A DNA stretch of 26,806 bases from Verrucomicrobiota bacterium (GCA_013289195.1 JABDAI010000014.1:1-26806), one strand, 5' to 3'. Positions 14,026-22,872 are shown, counted from the stretch's first letter. The notes: a model not told the origin generated them from the letters alone. Program-made: numbers and translations.

Positions 14026-15678
14026 TTAAATATCAAATTCACCTTCTTCTCCTATTACTATGGGTTTGAGTCTATTCATCGTTTGTTCATCTATAGAAGG
14101 CAGATTATTAAACGAACTTTTAAGTTCATCTGATATATTTTTTGCATTTTCTAAATTCTCTTTCAAATTGTAGAGCCAATAAATTACTAAAGGAAAAAGT
14201 ACAATTGTCAATGCACCTACAATGGCAAGTGCATAACAAAGCATCATAGTATTAGTATTATCATTTTGAAAACTTTCAAGACCTTCAATACCTCTAGATA
14301 TTTTATCTATCTCTTCAAGTTCAGCTGCAGTCTCCATTACTTCAAGCAAAGTTGGGTTGTCTATACCTGAAGATTTTTTAACTGGCGCGTTTGGGCCTTG
14401 ATTTCTCATTTTTTCTGCTATATCACGCAATGATTTAATCTCGTCGCTATTGATAAAAGAAGCCCCCCAGGTTCGAAGCGACTCTTTTACTCTATTAAAG
14501 TCCTCAATAACCTTGTTTCCTTCCTTTTGTCTCACTACTTCGCTATCAGTAGTAATAGGATTGTTAATCCTTGCACTATATCTCAATAAAACTTGCTCGA
14601 GATTTTGATAATGTTCAAGTTGCGATTCCGCTCTTTCTAGTTCATTTAATTGATCTGCTCCTAGTGCCTCTTTACTAACTTGGGCCTGTGCTATTATTTG
14701 CTGATTCCTTTCTAGTTCTCTACGAATCAAATCAGGAGAAATATTTGTAGCAATCTCTTTCAGAGCTGCAGTCACCTCTTTTTGCCTGGCTTCCGCTGTA
14801 TTTTTTGCTAGCCCTGCTGCATGTTTTGCTTTATCCAAATCACTTATAGCATAATTGATCATTTTCCTTCCTATTGAAGTCGAAGCATTCGCTTCAGCTT
14901 CTTTCAATGCCTTTGTTTTGGCCAAAATTTCATCATTAGCTTGAATGAGACTATTCACAGCCTTTTGATAATTTTCTCTAGCTGTCTTCAATTTTACTGA
15001 AGCTTTTTCAGGAATTTCTCCCGCTTCTTGTAATATTTCCCTTGCTTTATTGCTAAGCTCAATTCCTCGTTCCAAATCCTCTAATTCAAGTGCTACGTCT
15101 TTTAAATTCCCCGCGGATATAGAGAGTTTTTTAAAGTCTTCCAGCTTATCGGCTAATACTACAATTTGCTGATATCCTGAAGAATCTAAGTTATTGCTGT
15201 TACATAAATTTAATAACCGTGTTACCGCTTGCAATGGCGTTTCTGGGTGCTGACTCTTCATCGCTTGCCATTCAGGATTTTTATCAAGATCTGGAATTAG
15301 ATTGGGGTTCGAAAGCAATCTATTTTTTAGCTCATTCAGTCCACGTTTAACTTTTTTAACGTCTTTTGCGTCTTCAGATAGTTGTTCTTTCAAGGGGTCC
15401 ACTTTACTCTGCCGTGCTGTTAAGTTACTTAAGCCACCAGAGAATAATAGTTTACCCTGATTATCCCTCCCTCCTTCTACATTGGTGTACAAAAAGTTTC
15501 GATCCTCATTACTCAGTTTCAATTTTTCTTCTGGTTTAGGTTTTATTTGTTCGATCTCTCTTGTGTTGTCTTTTGTCTGCAATTTTCCTTTGATGACACT
15601 TAATTGTTGTTCATAGCTCTTAAATGCTTTTTGATTTATTTTTGTTTTATAGCTTACTATTGATCTTTCGTGTCGCAT
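14026..15678 (-). CDS. Coiled-coil membrane-anchored protein CC4
   Basis: The product has 550 residues. It starts with Y-K-T-K-I-N-Q-K-A-F and carries the family blocks in order: L-E-D-L-E-R-G-I-E-L-S-N-K-A-R-E-I-L-Q-E-A, I-Q-A-N-D-E-I-L-A-K-T-K-A-L-K-E-A-E-A, L-L-R-Y-S-A-R-I-N-N-P, and G-I-E-G-L-E-S-F-Q-N-D-N. A Cys (L-C-Y-A) precedes one membrane segment at about 480-503. The 47-residue tail ends G-E-E-G-E-F-D-I. No signal peptide is present. The gene lies 87 bases downstream of CC5 and has its own promoter-like element right after the CC5 stop. The ribosome binding site is weak. The heptad region suggests oligomers. The family is unknown. Confidence 0.85.
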   Translation of the reverse strand: MRHERSIVSYKTKINQKAFKSYEQQLSVIKGKLQTKDNTREIEQIKPKPEEKLKLSNEDRNFLYTNVEGGRDNQGKLLFSGGLSNLTARQSKVDPLKEQLSEDAKDVKKVKRGLNELKNRLLSNPNLIPDLDKNPEWQAMKSQHPETPLQAVTRLLNLCNSNNLDSSGYQQIVVLADKLEDFKKLSISAGNLKDVALELEDLERGIELSNKAREILQEAGEIPEKASVKLKTARENYQKAVNSLIQANDEILAKTKALKEAEANASTSIGRKMINYAISDLDKAKHAAGLAKNTAEARQKEVTAALKEIATNISPDLIRRELERNQQIIAQAQVSKEALGADQLNELERAESQLEHYQNLEQVLLRYSARINNPITTDSEVVRQKEGNKVIEDFNRVKESLRTWGASFINSDEIKSLRDIAEKMRNQGPNAPVKKSSGIDNPTLLEVMETAAELEEIDKISRGIEGLESFQNDNTNTMMLCYALAIVGALTIVLFPLVIYWLYNLKENLENAKNISDELKSSFNNLPSIDEQTMNRLKPIVIGEEGEFDI

Positions 15679-15735
15679 TTTATCTATATTATTTCATCCA
15701 TTTTTAAAACTAAAATTATATTAAATTAATTAAAG

Positions 15736-15764
15736 ATAATATCAATTCTTTTAAAAATCAAATT
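15736..15764 (-). promoter_or_regulatory. CC4 promoter-like element
   Basis: AATTTG (15759-15764, minus strand), 17 bp, TATTAT, then CTTTAATTAATTTAA. The stretch from -10 onward is the same as at CC6 for over 15 bases. It lies just past the CC5 stop codon, so CC4 may be transcribed separately. Confidence 0.6.
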
Positions 15765-15765
15765 A

Positions 15766-17634
15766 TTAATAATTTTTAAACGAGAAATAAATAAAAAATA
15801 ATAAAAAATTAATATAAATAGATCGAAAAGTCATTTTTTTCTGAAAACGGTTCTGTCTCATAATACTATATTCCTTCCTCACCAAAGATTCTATCAGGTT
15901 TTTCTTCATAGTCAGAATATGAGGTGATTCATCTACTACTATTTTCTGTTGATCTGGAGTATCAAGTTTGTTTTGACCTTCTTTCAAAGTCTTATTCATC
16001 TTTAAGAACCAAGCTTTCAGTTCGCCTAATGCTCTATCTACTGGCGCATTGTCTATTGATGCTATTTCTACCGGCCCCTTTTCGTCTGGCAATCCTTTTA
16101 CTGGCAATAGTTCCAATTTCACATAAGACACCAAGTAAAATAACCCTGCAATTAAAGCCAAAGGAATACCAATACCTGTAAGTGCCGACCACATTGCAAG
16201 TTTACCAAAAAATGCCATATTTTCCTCAATGTCTCTTTTAAACATTTCAAGGGCTACCACCCCTCTATAGGTTCTCTCTATTTTTTCAAGTCGTTTTGTA
16301 GCCTCCATTAATTCATGTAAATTATTTTGATTTATTTTTACCGGTTCAATCATATCTTCAGGCTGTTGTTCTATAAGTTCAGCTGCGTTTGGTATTTCTT
16401 GCACAGTTTTAATCAATGATGTAATCTCATCGGTAATTGGTCCCCAGGTTTGAACCCAATCTCTCATTGCTTGAAATGCCATCACCGCTTCTGATTCTTC
16501 CTTTTTTCGTGTCTCTGATGACGGATTATCAATTCTCTCGCTATGTCTTAAGAAAACCTGCTCTATACTCTCATATAATTCAAGATTTGATTGCAATGAT
16601 TCAAGTGTTTGTCCCAGTACCGATACTTGGGGCTTCGACTCTTTACCTTCTTTAAGTTCTGTTATTCTTGATCTAAGTTCTTCTATTTTTTGACCAATCT
16701 TTTCTCGATCAACATTTTTAGATATCTCTTTAAGAATTCTGCTTTGCGCCTTAAGAGCTTTTTGCACTTCATCTTTTGCCACTTCTAACTCTGCCTTTGC
16801 AATCGTTAAATCAGTTTCTACATCTTTTTCACCCTTTTCTTTTGACTTCTCAAGTCTCCGAATCCTATCATTAGCGATCATAAGCTTCTCCAAGGCTTTG
16901 CTATAAGTATCTATAGCTTCATTCAATTGATTAACATTCTTGGTCTGAATATTTTCAGCTTTCTGTAATATGGTGATTGCCTGATCACTTAACTGAATTC
17001 CTCGATTTAAATCAGCCAATTCCGCTTGAGTGTTTGCTAATGTTCTTAAGGATTGTGTGAATTCTCTTATTAAACCCTCAGACTTTGAAAGATCTTCTAC
17101 AAAAATATCGAGGGCTAGACTACTTCTAGCTAAATCCTCAAAGTACTTAAGGTCAGCCTTAAAGTCTTTCTTGTTTACAATTTTGGTCTTCAAACTTTTA
17201 ACTCTGTCTCTTTGCTCGCTTAAAGATGCACTAAGAGAATCTTTCTTCATCGCAGCAATATCAGCAGACAAAGATTCATCTAGCGCCCCTAGTTTAGTTA
17301 AAACAGCCTTTGTATTTTCTTTTTCTTGCTTATTGAGCTTTTCCAATTCAGCTTGCCGGTTTTTTCCGCTATCTAATTCCAACTGGAAATCAATTCTCAC
17401 TATTTCTTCTTTTTCTGTTTTGATTTGACCCTTTCCTCTTCCCCATTCTTCTAAACTTTTCTGTATATCTGTACTCAAAAGCTGCTTTCCATTTGGTTGA
17501 TGTTTTATTTCTCTTGATCCTTCACTTGTCGTAAGTTGTTTTCCTAGATTCTCAATTTGCTTTTTAGCAAGCTCAAATGTCTGTACTTCTATCTTTGGCT
17601 GATAGCCTGCTCCTTGTGGTTTTGCCCTATCCAT
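15766..17634 (-). CDS. Coiled-coil membrane-anchored protein CC5, frameshifted tail
   Basis: This 622-residue protein has a strong GGAGAG site. Y-Q-P-K-I-E-V (12-18), W-G-R-G-K-G-Q-I, L-A-D-L-N-R-G-I-Q-L-S-D-Q-A, L-M-I-A-N-D-R-I, H-S-E-R-I-D-N-P and G-V-V-A-L-E-M-F-K-R-D-I-E-E-N-M are all in family order. A membrane segment lies at about 480-505; here the usual Cys is replaced (M-A-F-F-G). The natural tail seems to be lost. After D-E-S-P (about residue 571), a shift to another frame reads SYSDYEEKPDRIFGEEGI, while the present frame runs into an unrelated, partly hydrophobic end (F-L-L-F-F-I-Y-F-S-F). The closest relative is CC7. The 34-bp repeat lies upstream, and CapA-like is the next gene upstream. 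Confidence 0.83.
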   Translation of the reverse strand: MDRAKPQGAGYQPKIEVQTFELAKKQIENLGKQLTTSEGSREIKHQPNGKQLLSTDIQKSLEEWGRGKGQIKTEKEEIVRIDFQLELDSGKNRQAELEKLNKQEKENTKAVLTKLGALDESLSADIAAMKKDSLSASLSEQRDRVKSLKTKIVNKKDFKADLKYFEDLARSSLALDIFVEDLSKSEGLIREFTQSLRTLANTQAELADLNRGIQLSDQAITILQKAENIQTKNVNQLNEAIDTYSKALEKLMIANDRIRRLEKSKEKGEKDVETDLTIAKAELEVAKDEVQKALKAQSRILKEISKNVDREKIGQKIEELRSRITELKEGKESKPQVSVLGQTLESLQSNLELYESIEQVFLRHSERIDNPSSETRKKEESEAVMAFQAMRDWVQTWGPITDEITSLIKTVQEIPNAAELIEQQPEDMIEPVKINQNNLHELMEATKRLEKIERTYRGVVALEMFKRDIEENMAFFGKLAMWSALTGIGIPLALIAGLFYLVSYVKLELLPVKGLPDEKGPVEIASIDNAPVDRALGELKAWFLKMNKTLKEGQNKLDTPDQQKIVVDESPHILTMKKNLIESLVRKEYSIMRQNRFQKKMTFRSIYINFLLFFIYFSFKNY

Positions 17635-17665
17635 ATATTCTCTCCTTTTTTAAAAACATATATTA

Positions 17666-17699
17666 ATATTGTATTAAATTAATTCTACACTCGATTTGA
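17666..17699. repeat. 34-bp upstream repeat, copy before CC5
   Basis: This is identical to 13634-13667 before CC3. It begins two bases beyond the stop of the CapA-like gene and ends about 30 bases before the CC5 start. It probably carries the promoter downstream half and marks a duplication boundary. Confidence 0.75.
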
Positions 17700-17701
17700 T
17701 A

Positions 17702-18697
17702 TTATTCATTCACAAAAACCTCCAAACACTTCAAACCGCTATTCCACCGGACTGCAGTGTCCAATTCCTCGCACAGCAGCTTCATCTTCTGGCCAATCCG
17801 TTCACCCGTCTCTCCCTTAGCATGACGTGCCTGAAAATTTCTTATCACCGTCGGATACAACTTCAATCCCTTTATGTGCGTTCCTTCAGTTTCGACCAAA
17901 AAAATAAAGGACTCATCATTCCTCTCATCGGAATCCACTGCATAATCATCAATAAAATCTCCTGCACTGTAAATGATAGGTCGGTTTTGGTAAATTTCCA
18001 CTCCACGAAATACGTGGCAAGAATGCCCAAAAACAATATCTGCTCCACAATCTACTAGGAAATGAGAAAAACCCACATGCTCAGGCTCTGGCCGATAACC
18101 CCAATTGGATCCCCAATGCGCCGAAACAATCAGGATATCAACATCTGCCTTAGTTCTTTTTATCAAATTCATAAGATCTCTAGAAAATTCACCTGTATTA
18201 CTTCTTTCTTCTCCTTTTGCTGAAATGGGCATATAAAAAGTCCCAGAACGCTCATTCGTAGCCTCCCAAATAGGCTCATTATCCGTTAAACCAATTCGGC
18301 ACCCACCAACCTCAAAAACTGCAGGCTTCCTAGCTTCTTCAACATCATTTCCTGCTCCTGCATAATGAATTTTCTCTTCTTTCAAAATCTCGAACATTTC
18401 AAAGAAAGCATCATATCCATAATCCAAAACATGATTATTGGCCAACGATACACAATCAATACGAGCATTTTTCAATACAGACACATTTTTCCTATCACTC
18501 CTGAAATGAAAAACCTTAGGGGTAATAGACCAAGGTTCCCCTTTATCTGAAATCACACATTCCAAATTACAAAACCGCACATCCGCGGAACGAAAAACAT
18601 CCAACGTATCTCCCCAAGGATAAGCAAACGACTGTTCTTTCAAACACTCATTCACCAATCTCCCCAACATGACGTCACCAACAAATAATAATTTCAT
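17702..18697 (-). CDS. CapA/PGA-cap family metallophosphatase-like protein
   Basis: The frame extends to a TTG at 18733, but the ATG at 18697 starts right at the family pattern, so I prefer it (331 residues). The sequence K-L-L-F-V-G-D-V-M-L-G-R opens the protein, with Asp as first metal ligand. N-L-E (about 45), S-L-A-N-N-H-V-L-D-Y-G (about 84-94), V-S-A-H-W-G (about 190-195) and D-I-V-F-G-H-S-C-H-V (about 220-229) complete the calcineurin-like metal site. CapA proteins take part in poly-gamma-glutamate or capsule synthesis in some bacteria, but many homologs are of unknown substrate. No signal peptide or anchor is seen here. No other capsule gene is near. It stands inside the coiled-coil array, possibly by rearrangement. 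Confidence 0.85.
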   Translation of the reverse strand: MKLLFVGDVMLGRLVNECLKEQSFAYPWGDTLDVFRSADVRFCNLECVISDKGEPWSITPKVFHFRSDRKNVSVLKNARIDCVSLANNHVLDYGYDAFFEMFEILKEEKIHYAGAGNDVEEARKPAVFEVGGCRIGLTDNEPIWEATNERSGTFYMPISAKGEERSNTGEFSRDLMNLIKRTKADVDILIVSAHWGSNWGYRPEPEHVGFSHFLVDCGADIVFGHSCHVFRGVEIYQNRPIIYSAGDFIDDYAVDSDERNDESFIFLVETEGTHIKGLKLYPTVIRNFQARHAKGETGERIGQKMKLLCEELDTAVRWNSGLKCLEVFVNE

Positions 18698-18798
18698 AAT
18701 ATTTTCTGCCCCATATTCTGCACTGAAAATCAAATTTCTATTAAACCATCACAATTTAAACATAATATATAATTATTAATTATTTTATTTTCTATTTA

Positions 18799-18951
18799 TT
18801 ATCTATTTTCCTTTTTTAAACTATAAATTAAATCTTTCATTCTCAGCCACCCTAGATAATAAAATCTAACTCTTTTGAAATCTTTATATAATTTCAAAAA
18901 TAATTCTGACTTCATTTCGTCATGTTTCTGGATGTCAGTGTCGTTGATCAT
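18799..18951 (-). CDS. Possible 50-aa protein downstream of CC6
   Basis: An ATG one base after the CC6 stop opens a 50-residue frame, MINDTDIQKHDEMKSELFLK and on to K-K-E-N-R. The product is charged and helical with several aromatic residues (R-F-Y-Y-L-G-W). Position would allow translational coupling to CC6, but there is no good ribosome binding site of its own. No relative is visible in the window. It may be a real small protein or chance. Confidence 0.3.
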   Translation of the reverse strand: MINDTDIQKHDEMKSELFLKLYKDFKRVRFYYLGWLRMKDLIYSLKKENR

Positions 18952-18952
18952 G

Positions 18953-20638
18953 TTATTTTTCATCTTCGTATTGACTTCCTTCATCATATTCAGAAAACTC
19001 AATATTGGGCTCGACTACTTCCTCTTCTAATTTCTTCATAGGCATCTTCATACCTTCTAACAATTTTTTTAGTTCATCCGAAGCAGATTCTGTCCCCTTC
19101 GGGCCATATGCCAAATAAGCTAATCCTGCAATTAAACCTGCCAGTGGTAGAAGAATAACTGTCCATGCAAGTAACCAGGTAACGTTATAACAATTCTGCA
19201 AAGTTGCGTCATTGTCCCTTTTAGAACTTTCAAGACCTACAATACCGCTGAACGTTTTATCTATCCCTTCAAGTGCACTTGTATCTTCCAATATTTCAAA
19301 TAAAACTTCTTCATCTTCTTCTGGACTTATTGTGGGTGTCTGCTCTTCTCTACTTTTTAGTGCTACACGCAATGAATCAATCGCCGCACTATTCATAAAA
19401 CCCTCATCCCAAAATCGAAGAGACTTTTGTACATCACGAAATTCTTTAGTTACCTTTGCTGCTTCCTCTTGCCTCAATACATCGCCCTCAACATCAATTT
19501 GATACCTTAATAAAACATTCTCTAGATCCTGATAAAGTTGAAGATTCGATTTCGCTATTGCAAGGGTTTGGGCTTCTTCCTCCTTGTCACTTGCCGGAAT
19601 GTTATTCAATCTTTCTATCTTATTTTTATTCTCTTCAATTTTCTGACGAATCTTTTCAGGGGAAATAATTAAAGCAACCTCTTTAAGAACCTTTGTCAAT
19701 GCCTCCTTTTTCTTTCTTACATCGGCTACTTTTACAGCTAAATCCTGTTCTACTCTTTTTAAAGCTTCACGTGCCTTCCTTAAAGTATCATCTCGATTTT
19801 TCTTCTCCTCAGGTTCCAAAAACCAAGCATTTGCAGCACTTTCGGCTTCCTCATATTTCTTTGTTGCTTCCCAAAGTGCATCATTAGCTTTTATAAGTTC
19901 GTCCACAGCGTCTTTATATGCTCCAACGGCTGTCCGCAATTTCTCTGGAACTGGTCTCGCTTGCAGTAATATCGCCCTTGCCTTTTGGCTGAGCTCAATT
20001 CCTCGTTCAAAATCCTCTAACTTAAGTCGAGTTTTATTTAAATTATCTGCCAAATGAGCAAGCCGCAGAGTTTGGCTGATCACACCTTCCTCACCTAATT
20101 TTACAAGTTTATCCAAATCCTCAGAACTCAAACTATCTTTATTCCTCAACGGCTCTACAATTTGCAAGACTTCAGTTGCTTTTTTCACACTGTGTGGACT
20201 TTTTCCAGCGGTATCCACAGTCGTTTGAGAGCCTTCTGTTTTCGGTTGAGCAAGTGTAGCTTCAAAACTTTTGCTTTGCTGCAACATCGCATCCAATTCA
20301 TCTTTTACCCCATTTAGTTCTTTTTTAATATCTTCTGTCAATTCTTTCTTAGATGTTCTCAGCTGGGTTAACATACTCATTTGTACTTTTCGGCTACTTA
20401 AGTCCGGGTACGAAAGACCTTCATAGCTTCCTCGTACTACGTCGTTCAAAAATCGTCGTTCATCTGGTTGCAATGCCATTTTTTGTTCCACTTCCCTTAC
20501 TTTTGCATCTCCTGCCTGAAATTGCCCAATTCTCTTTTCGATCTTATCCAAACTATTCTTTATTTGGCTTTTTTCTTCATCATTTATTACTGGCACAAAT
20601 TTTGGGGTTGATTCTTGGTATGTTCGTGGACGCTCCAT
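18953..20638 (-). CDS. Coiled-coil membrane-anchored protein CC6
   Basis: The product has 561 residues, with AAGGA upstream of the ATG. The N-terminus is more divergent (P-K-F-V-P-V-I-N-D-E-E). Family blocks are L-E-D-F-E-R-G-I-E-L-S-Q-K-A-R-A-I-L, I-K-A-N-D-A-L-W-E-A-T-K-K-Y-E-E-A-E-S, L-L-R-Y-Q-I-D-V, and G-I-V-G-L-E-S-S-K-R-D-N. A Cys (N-C-Y-N) precedes a membrane segment at about 486-511 with a central Leu-Leu-Pro-Leu. The 50-residue tail is acidic at the end (E-F-S-E-Y-D-E-G-S-Q-Y-E-D-E-K). The R-I-N-N-P block has changed to R-Y-Q-I-D-V-E-G-D. No signal peptide is present. The gene shares its promoter wording with CC4, to which it is most alike in the ANDxxW region. Confidence 0.85.
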   Translation of the reverse strand: MERPRTYQESTPKFVPVINDEEKSQIKNSLDKIEKRIGQFQAGDAKVREVEQKMALQPDERRFLNDVVRGSYEGLSYPDLSSRKVQMSMLTQLRTSKKELTEDIKKELNGVKDELDAMLQQSKSFEATLAQPKTEGSQTTVDTAGKSPHSVKKATEVLQIVEPLRNKDSLSSEDLDKLVKLGEEGVISQTLRLAHLADNLNKTRLKLEDFERGIELSQKARAILLQARPVPEKLRTAVGAYKDAVDELIKANDALWEATKKYEEAESAANAWFLEPEEKKNRDDTLRKAREALKRVEQDLAVKVADVRKKKEALTKVLKEVALIISPEKIRQKIEENKNKIERLNNIPASDKEEEAQTLAIAKSNLQLYQDLENVLLRYQIDVEGDVLRQEEAAKVTKEFRDVQKSLRFWDEGFMNSAAIDSLRVALKSREEQTPTISPEEDEEVLFEILEDTSALEGIDKTFSGIVGLESSKRDNDATLQNCYNVTWLLAWTVILLPLAGLIAGLAYLAYGPKGTESASDELKKLLEGMKMPMKKLEEEVVEPNIEFSEYDEGSQYEDEK

Positions 20639-20961
20639 ATCATTTTTTCCTTTTTTAATTTTAAATTAATTAAAGATAATATAATATTAAACAAAAATCA
20701 AATTATATATAAATTTTATATAAAAAAATAATACACTATAATTATATTTCTAAAAATATAAATCTATTAACTAAAAATATAAATCTATTAACTAAAAATA
20801 AAAAATAGAAATGCATAATAATCACAAAAAACGAATAAATCTATTGATTTTTTATATTCTATTAAAATAATTAATTTAAATGAAATAATATCAACAGAAC
20901 CCTATTTTGCGCGTCCACCCAACCATCAAAACATCAAATTAAGATAAGTCCGAATATAAAT
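20639..20961. other. Intergenic region between CC6 and CC7 with 21-bp tandem repeat
   Basis: This stretch of more than 300 bases has no credible gene. It holds the CC6 promoter-like element at 20676-20704, and two perfect copies of a 21-bp unit (AAAAATATAAATCTATTAACT) at 20752-20793 with a seven-base partial third copy. The last 90 bases before the CC7 stop are less AT-rich (TTGCGCGTCCACCC) and may be a remnant, but I could not match them to anything in the window. Confidence 0.6.
20676..20704 (-). promoter_or_regulatory. CC6 promoter-like element
   Basis: AATTTG (20699-20704, minus strand), 17 bp, TATTAT, then CTTTAATTAATTTAA, as at CC4. The start codon is about 37 bases downstream. Confidence 0.6.
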
Positions 20962-22872
20962 TCAAAACTCATCTTCACTCAAGTTTATCGTATCAGAAAT
21001 CGAACCTGTAGCCGTTCGCAGTTTTTGTTCCTCTTCTTCTTTCTTTTTCCTTGTACGCTCAACTTCAAGCTCATCCGCCATTTTTTGACCTTCTTCAAAA
21101 GTCTTAGTTATACGTGGCAACCACTTTTTAATTGGTTCTAATGCTTTGTCTACTGGCTTTTCCAATCCTCCTATTGGCACTCCTTCCAATTTCAAATTGT
21201 ACGCTGCGTAAAATAATCCTACAATTAAAATTAAAGGAATTAATACAACTGTACAAGCAAACCCTATTGCAAGCGAACGGCAAAATGCCAGATTTTCCTC
21301 AATGTCTCTCTTATACTGTTCAAGGCCCGCAACGCCCCTAAATGTTTTTTCTATTTGTTCAAGACGATTTGTAGCATCCATTAATGCAAATAAGGTTTTT
21401 TGATCTTCTATTGGTTTGTATTCCATATCTCCATATTCTTCTTTAAAGGCGGTATCGCTTTCTATTATCTTTATAGTTGCAACTAATGATTGAATCTCAT
21501 CAGTACTTGGCCCCCAGCTTCGAATCCAAGCTTCCATTCTTTTAAATGCCATAGCCACGTCTGATTCTTCTTTTTGTCTTGAGGCTTCAACCGGATTATC
21601 CATCCTCGCACCATATCGCGATAAAACTTGTTCTATATTCTCATACCGTTCAAGATTTTTTTGTAATGTTGCAATCTCTCTTGTTATAATGCCTAGTCCT
21701 TCAGTACCAACTCCAGACTTTTTTGTCTCTAGCTCACGTATTGTTAGTCTAAGTTCTTCTATATTTTTTTGAATTTTTGTACGGTCAACACCTTTAGAAA
21801 TTTCTTTAAGAATTTTACTTTGAGCCTCTTGTGCTTGCCTTCCTTCATCTTTTGCCTCTGCTAATTCTTTTTCTGCTGCTTTTAACGCATTTCTTTTATC
21901 TACTACTTTTGCATTTCGAGTTTCTTTTTCAGATTTGGTTCCTCCCCAAGCCTTTGCCTCATTTTCGGCTTCTTCTAACTCCTTATTTTTGTTCCAAACA
22001 TCATCATTAGCCGCCATAAGACGCTCTAAAGCTTTACTATAATTGGTTATAGCAACATTTAACTCAGTCACAGCTTCAACCTCAATATCTCCAGCTTTCT
22101 GTAAAATTCCCAACGCCTGGTCACTTAACTCTATTCCTTGTTTCAAGTCTGCCAATTGCACTCGAGCTTGTACCAGTTGCAATGTGGAATCTAATAGGCT
22201 CTGCGTTAATCTAATAAGATCCTTAGCATTTGGGTTCAATTGCATGCTATTAGCCAATCTCTGAACTTCTTGCAACTCCTTGATACTTAAGTTCTGGGTA
22301 TCAGAAGCTAACTTTTGAACCAAGACCTTTGCGTTTCCTAAGCCTTCAAGTTGTTCCTGTATTTTGCCATATGCATCAAACAATTTTTGATGACCTTCTG
22401 CAATATCTGCTGTAGCTTCTGAAGCAGTCGCTTCACTCATGGTCATTAAGTTCTTTTGAACTGAAATCATATCTTTGCGTAAATTAGCTGAAGCTTTCGT
22501 CATTGTTTCAATTTCATCAGTCAATTTTTCTTCCAAGGCTTTCAGTTCTCGTTGAACATTTTCCGTGCATTCTTTTTCATGTTTACCCAATCTGTTCAAT
22601 TCATTTTGTCGTTGTGTTTGGCTATCTAATGCAATACCAAACATCAACTTTCCTCCTTCTAGTTCTCCCTTTGCCCATTGATTTACAAGTTGCCTGCTAC
22701 TTTCATTCAATCCACTTTCAGGTGGGAATTGCTGAATTGCCCTTATTGACCCATCTTTCGTTGAAAATGCGCCCTCAATTTTATTTAGTTGCCTCCGAAC
22801 ATCCTGAAATGTTGTTTCTTCTATTGGCGTATAGGGTGTTGAACCTATTGAACTTTTTGTTACAGATTCCAT
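20962..22872 (-). CDS. Coiled-coil membrane-anchored protein CC7
   Basis: This is the longest member, 636 residues, with AAGGA before its ATG. It opens with Y-T-P-I-E-E-T-T-F (18-26) and R-Q-L-N-K-I-E-G-A-F-S-T, then W-A-K-G-E-L-E-G-G, G-I-A-L-D-S-Q-T-Q-R-Q-N-E-L, L-A-D-L-K-Q-G-I-E-L-S-D-Q-A, L-M-A-A-N-D-D-V-W, R-Y-G-A-R-M-D-N-P and G-V-A-G-L-E-Q-Y-K-R-D-I-E-E-N. Cys (A-F-C-R) precedes a membrane segment of about 24 residues (about 535-558) broken by a Pro. A 77-residue charged tail ends S-D-T-I-N-L-S-E-D-E-F. CC5 is its nearest relative. An N-terminal insertion with several polar repeats makes it longer. Function is unknown. Confidence 0.86.
   Translation of the reverse strand: MESVTKSSIGSTPYTPIEETTFQDVRRQLNKIEGAFSTKDGSIRAIQQFPPESGLNESSRQLVNQWAKGELEGGKLMFGIALDSQTQRQNELNRLGKHEKECTENVQRELKALEEKLTDEIETMTKASANLRKDMISVQKNLMTMSEATASEATADIAEGHQKLFDAYGKIQEQLEGLGNAKVLVQKLASDTQNLSIKELQEVQRLANSMQLNPNAKDLIRLTQSLLDSTLQLVQARVQLADLKQGIELSDQALGILQKAGDIEVEAVTELNVAITNYSKALERLMAANDDVWNKNKELEEAENEAKAWGGTKSEKETRNAKVVDKRNALKAAEKELAEAKDEGRQAQEAQSKILKEISKGVDRTKIQKNIEELRLTIRELETKKSGVGTEGLGIITREIATLQKNLERYENIEQVLSRYGARMDNPVEASRQKEESDVAMAFKRMEAWIRSWGPSTDEIQSLVATIKIIESDTAFKEEYGDMEYKPIEDQKTLFALMDATNRLEQIEKTFRGVAGLEQYKRDIEENLAFCRSLAIGFACTVVLIPLILIVGLFYAAYNLKLEGVPIGGLEKPVDKALEPIKKWLPRITKTFEEGQKMADELEVERTRKKKEEEEQKLRTATGSISDTINLSEDEF

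Noticed and set aside
17030..17428. A 132-codon plus-strand frame inside CC5.
   Set aside because: Same antisense effect; composition mirrors the coiled-coil gene.
20752..20800. Two and a third 21-bp direct repeats, considered as CRISPR or iterons.
   Set aside because: Units are directly adjacent with no spacers, only two full copies, purely AT-rich, and no cas or replication gene is near.
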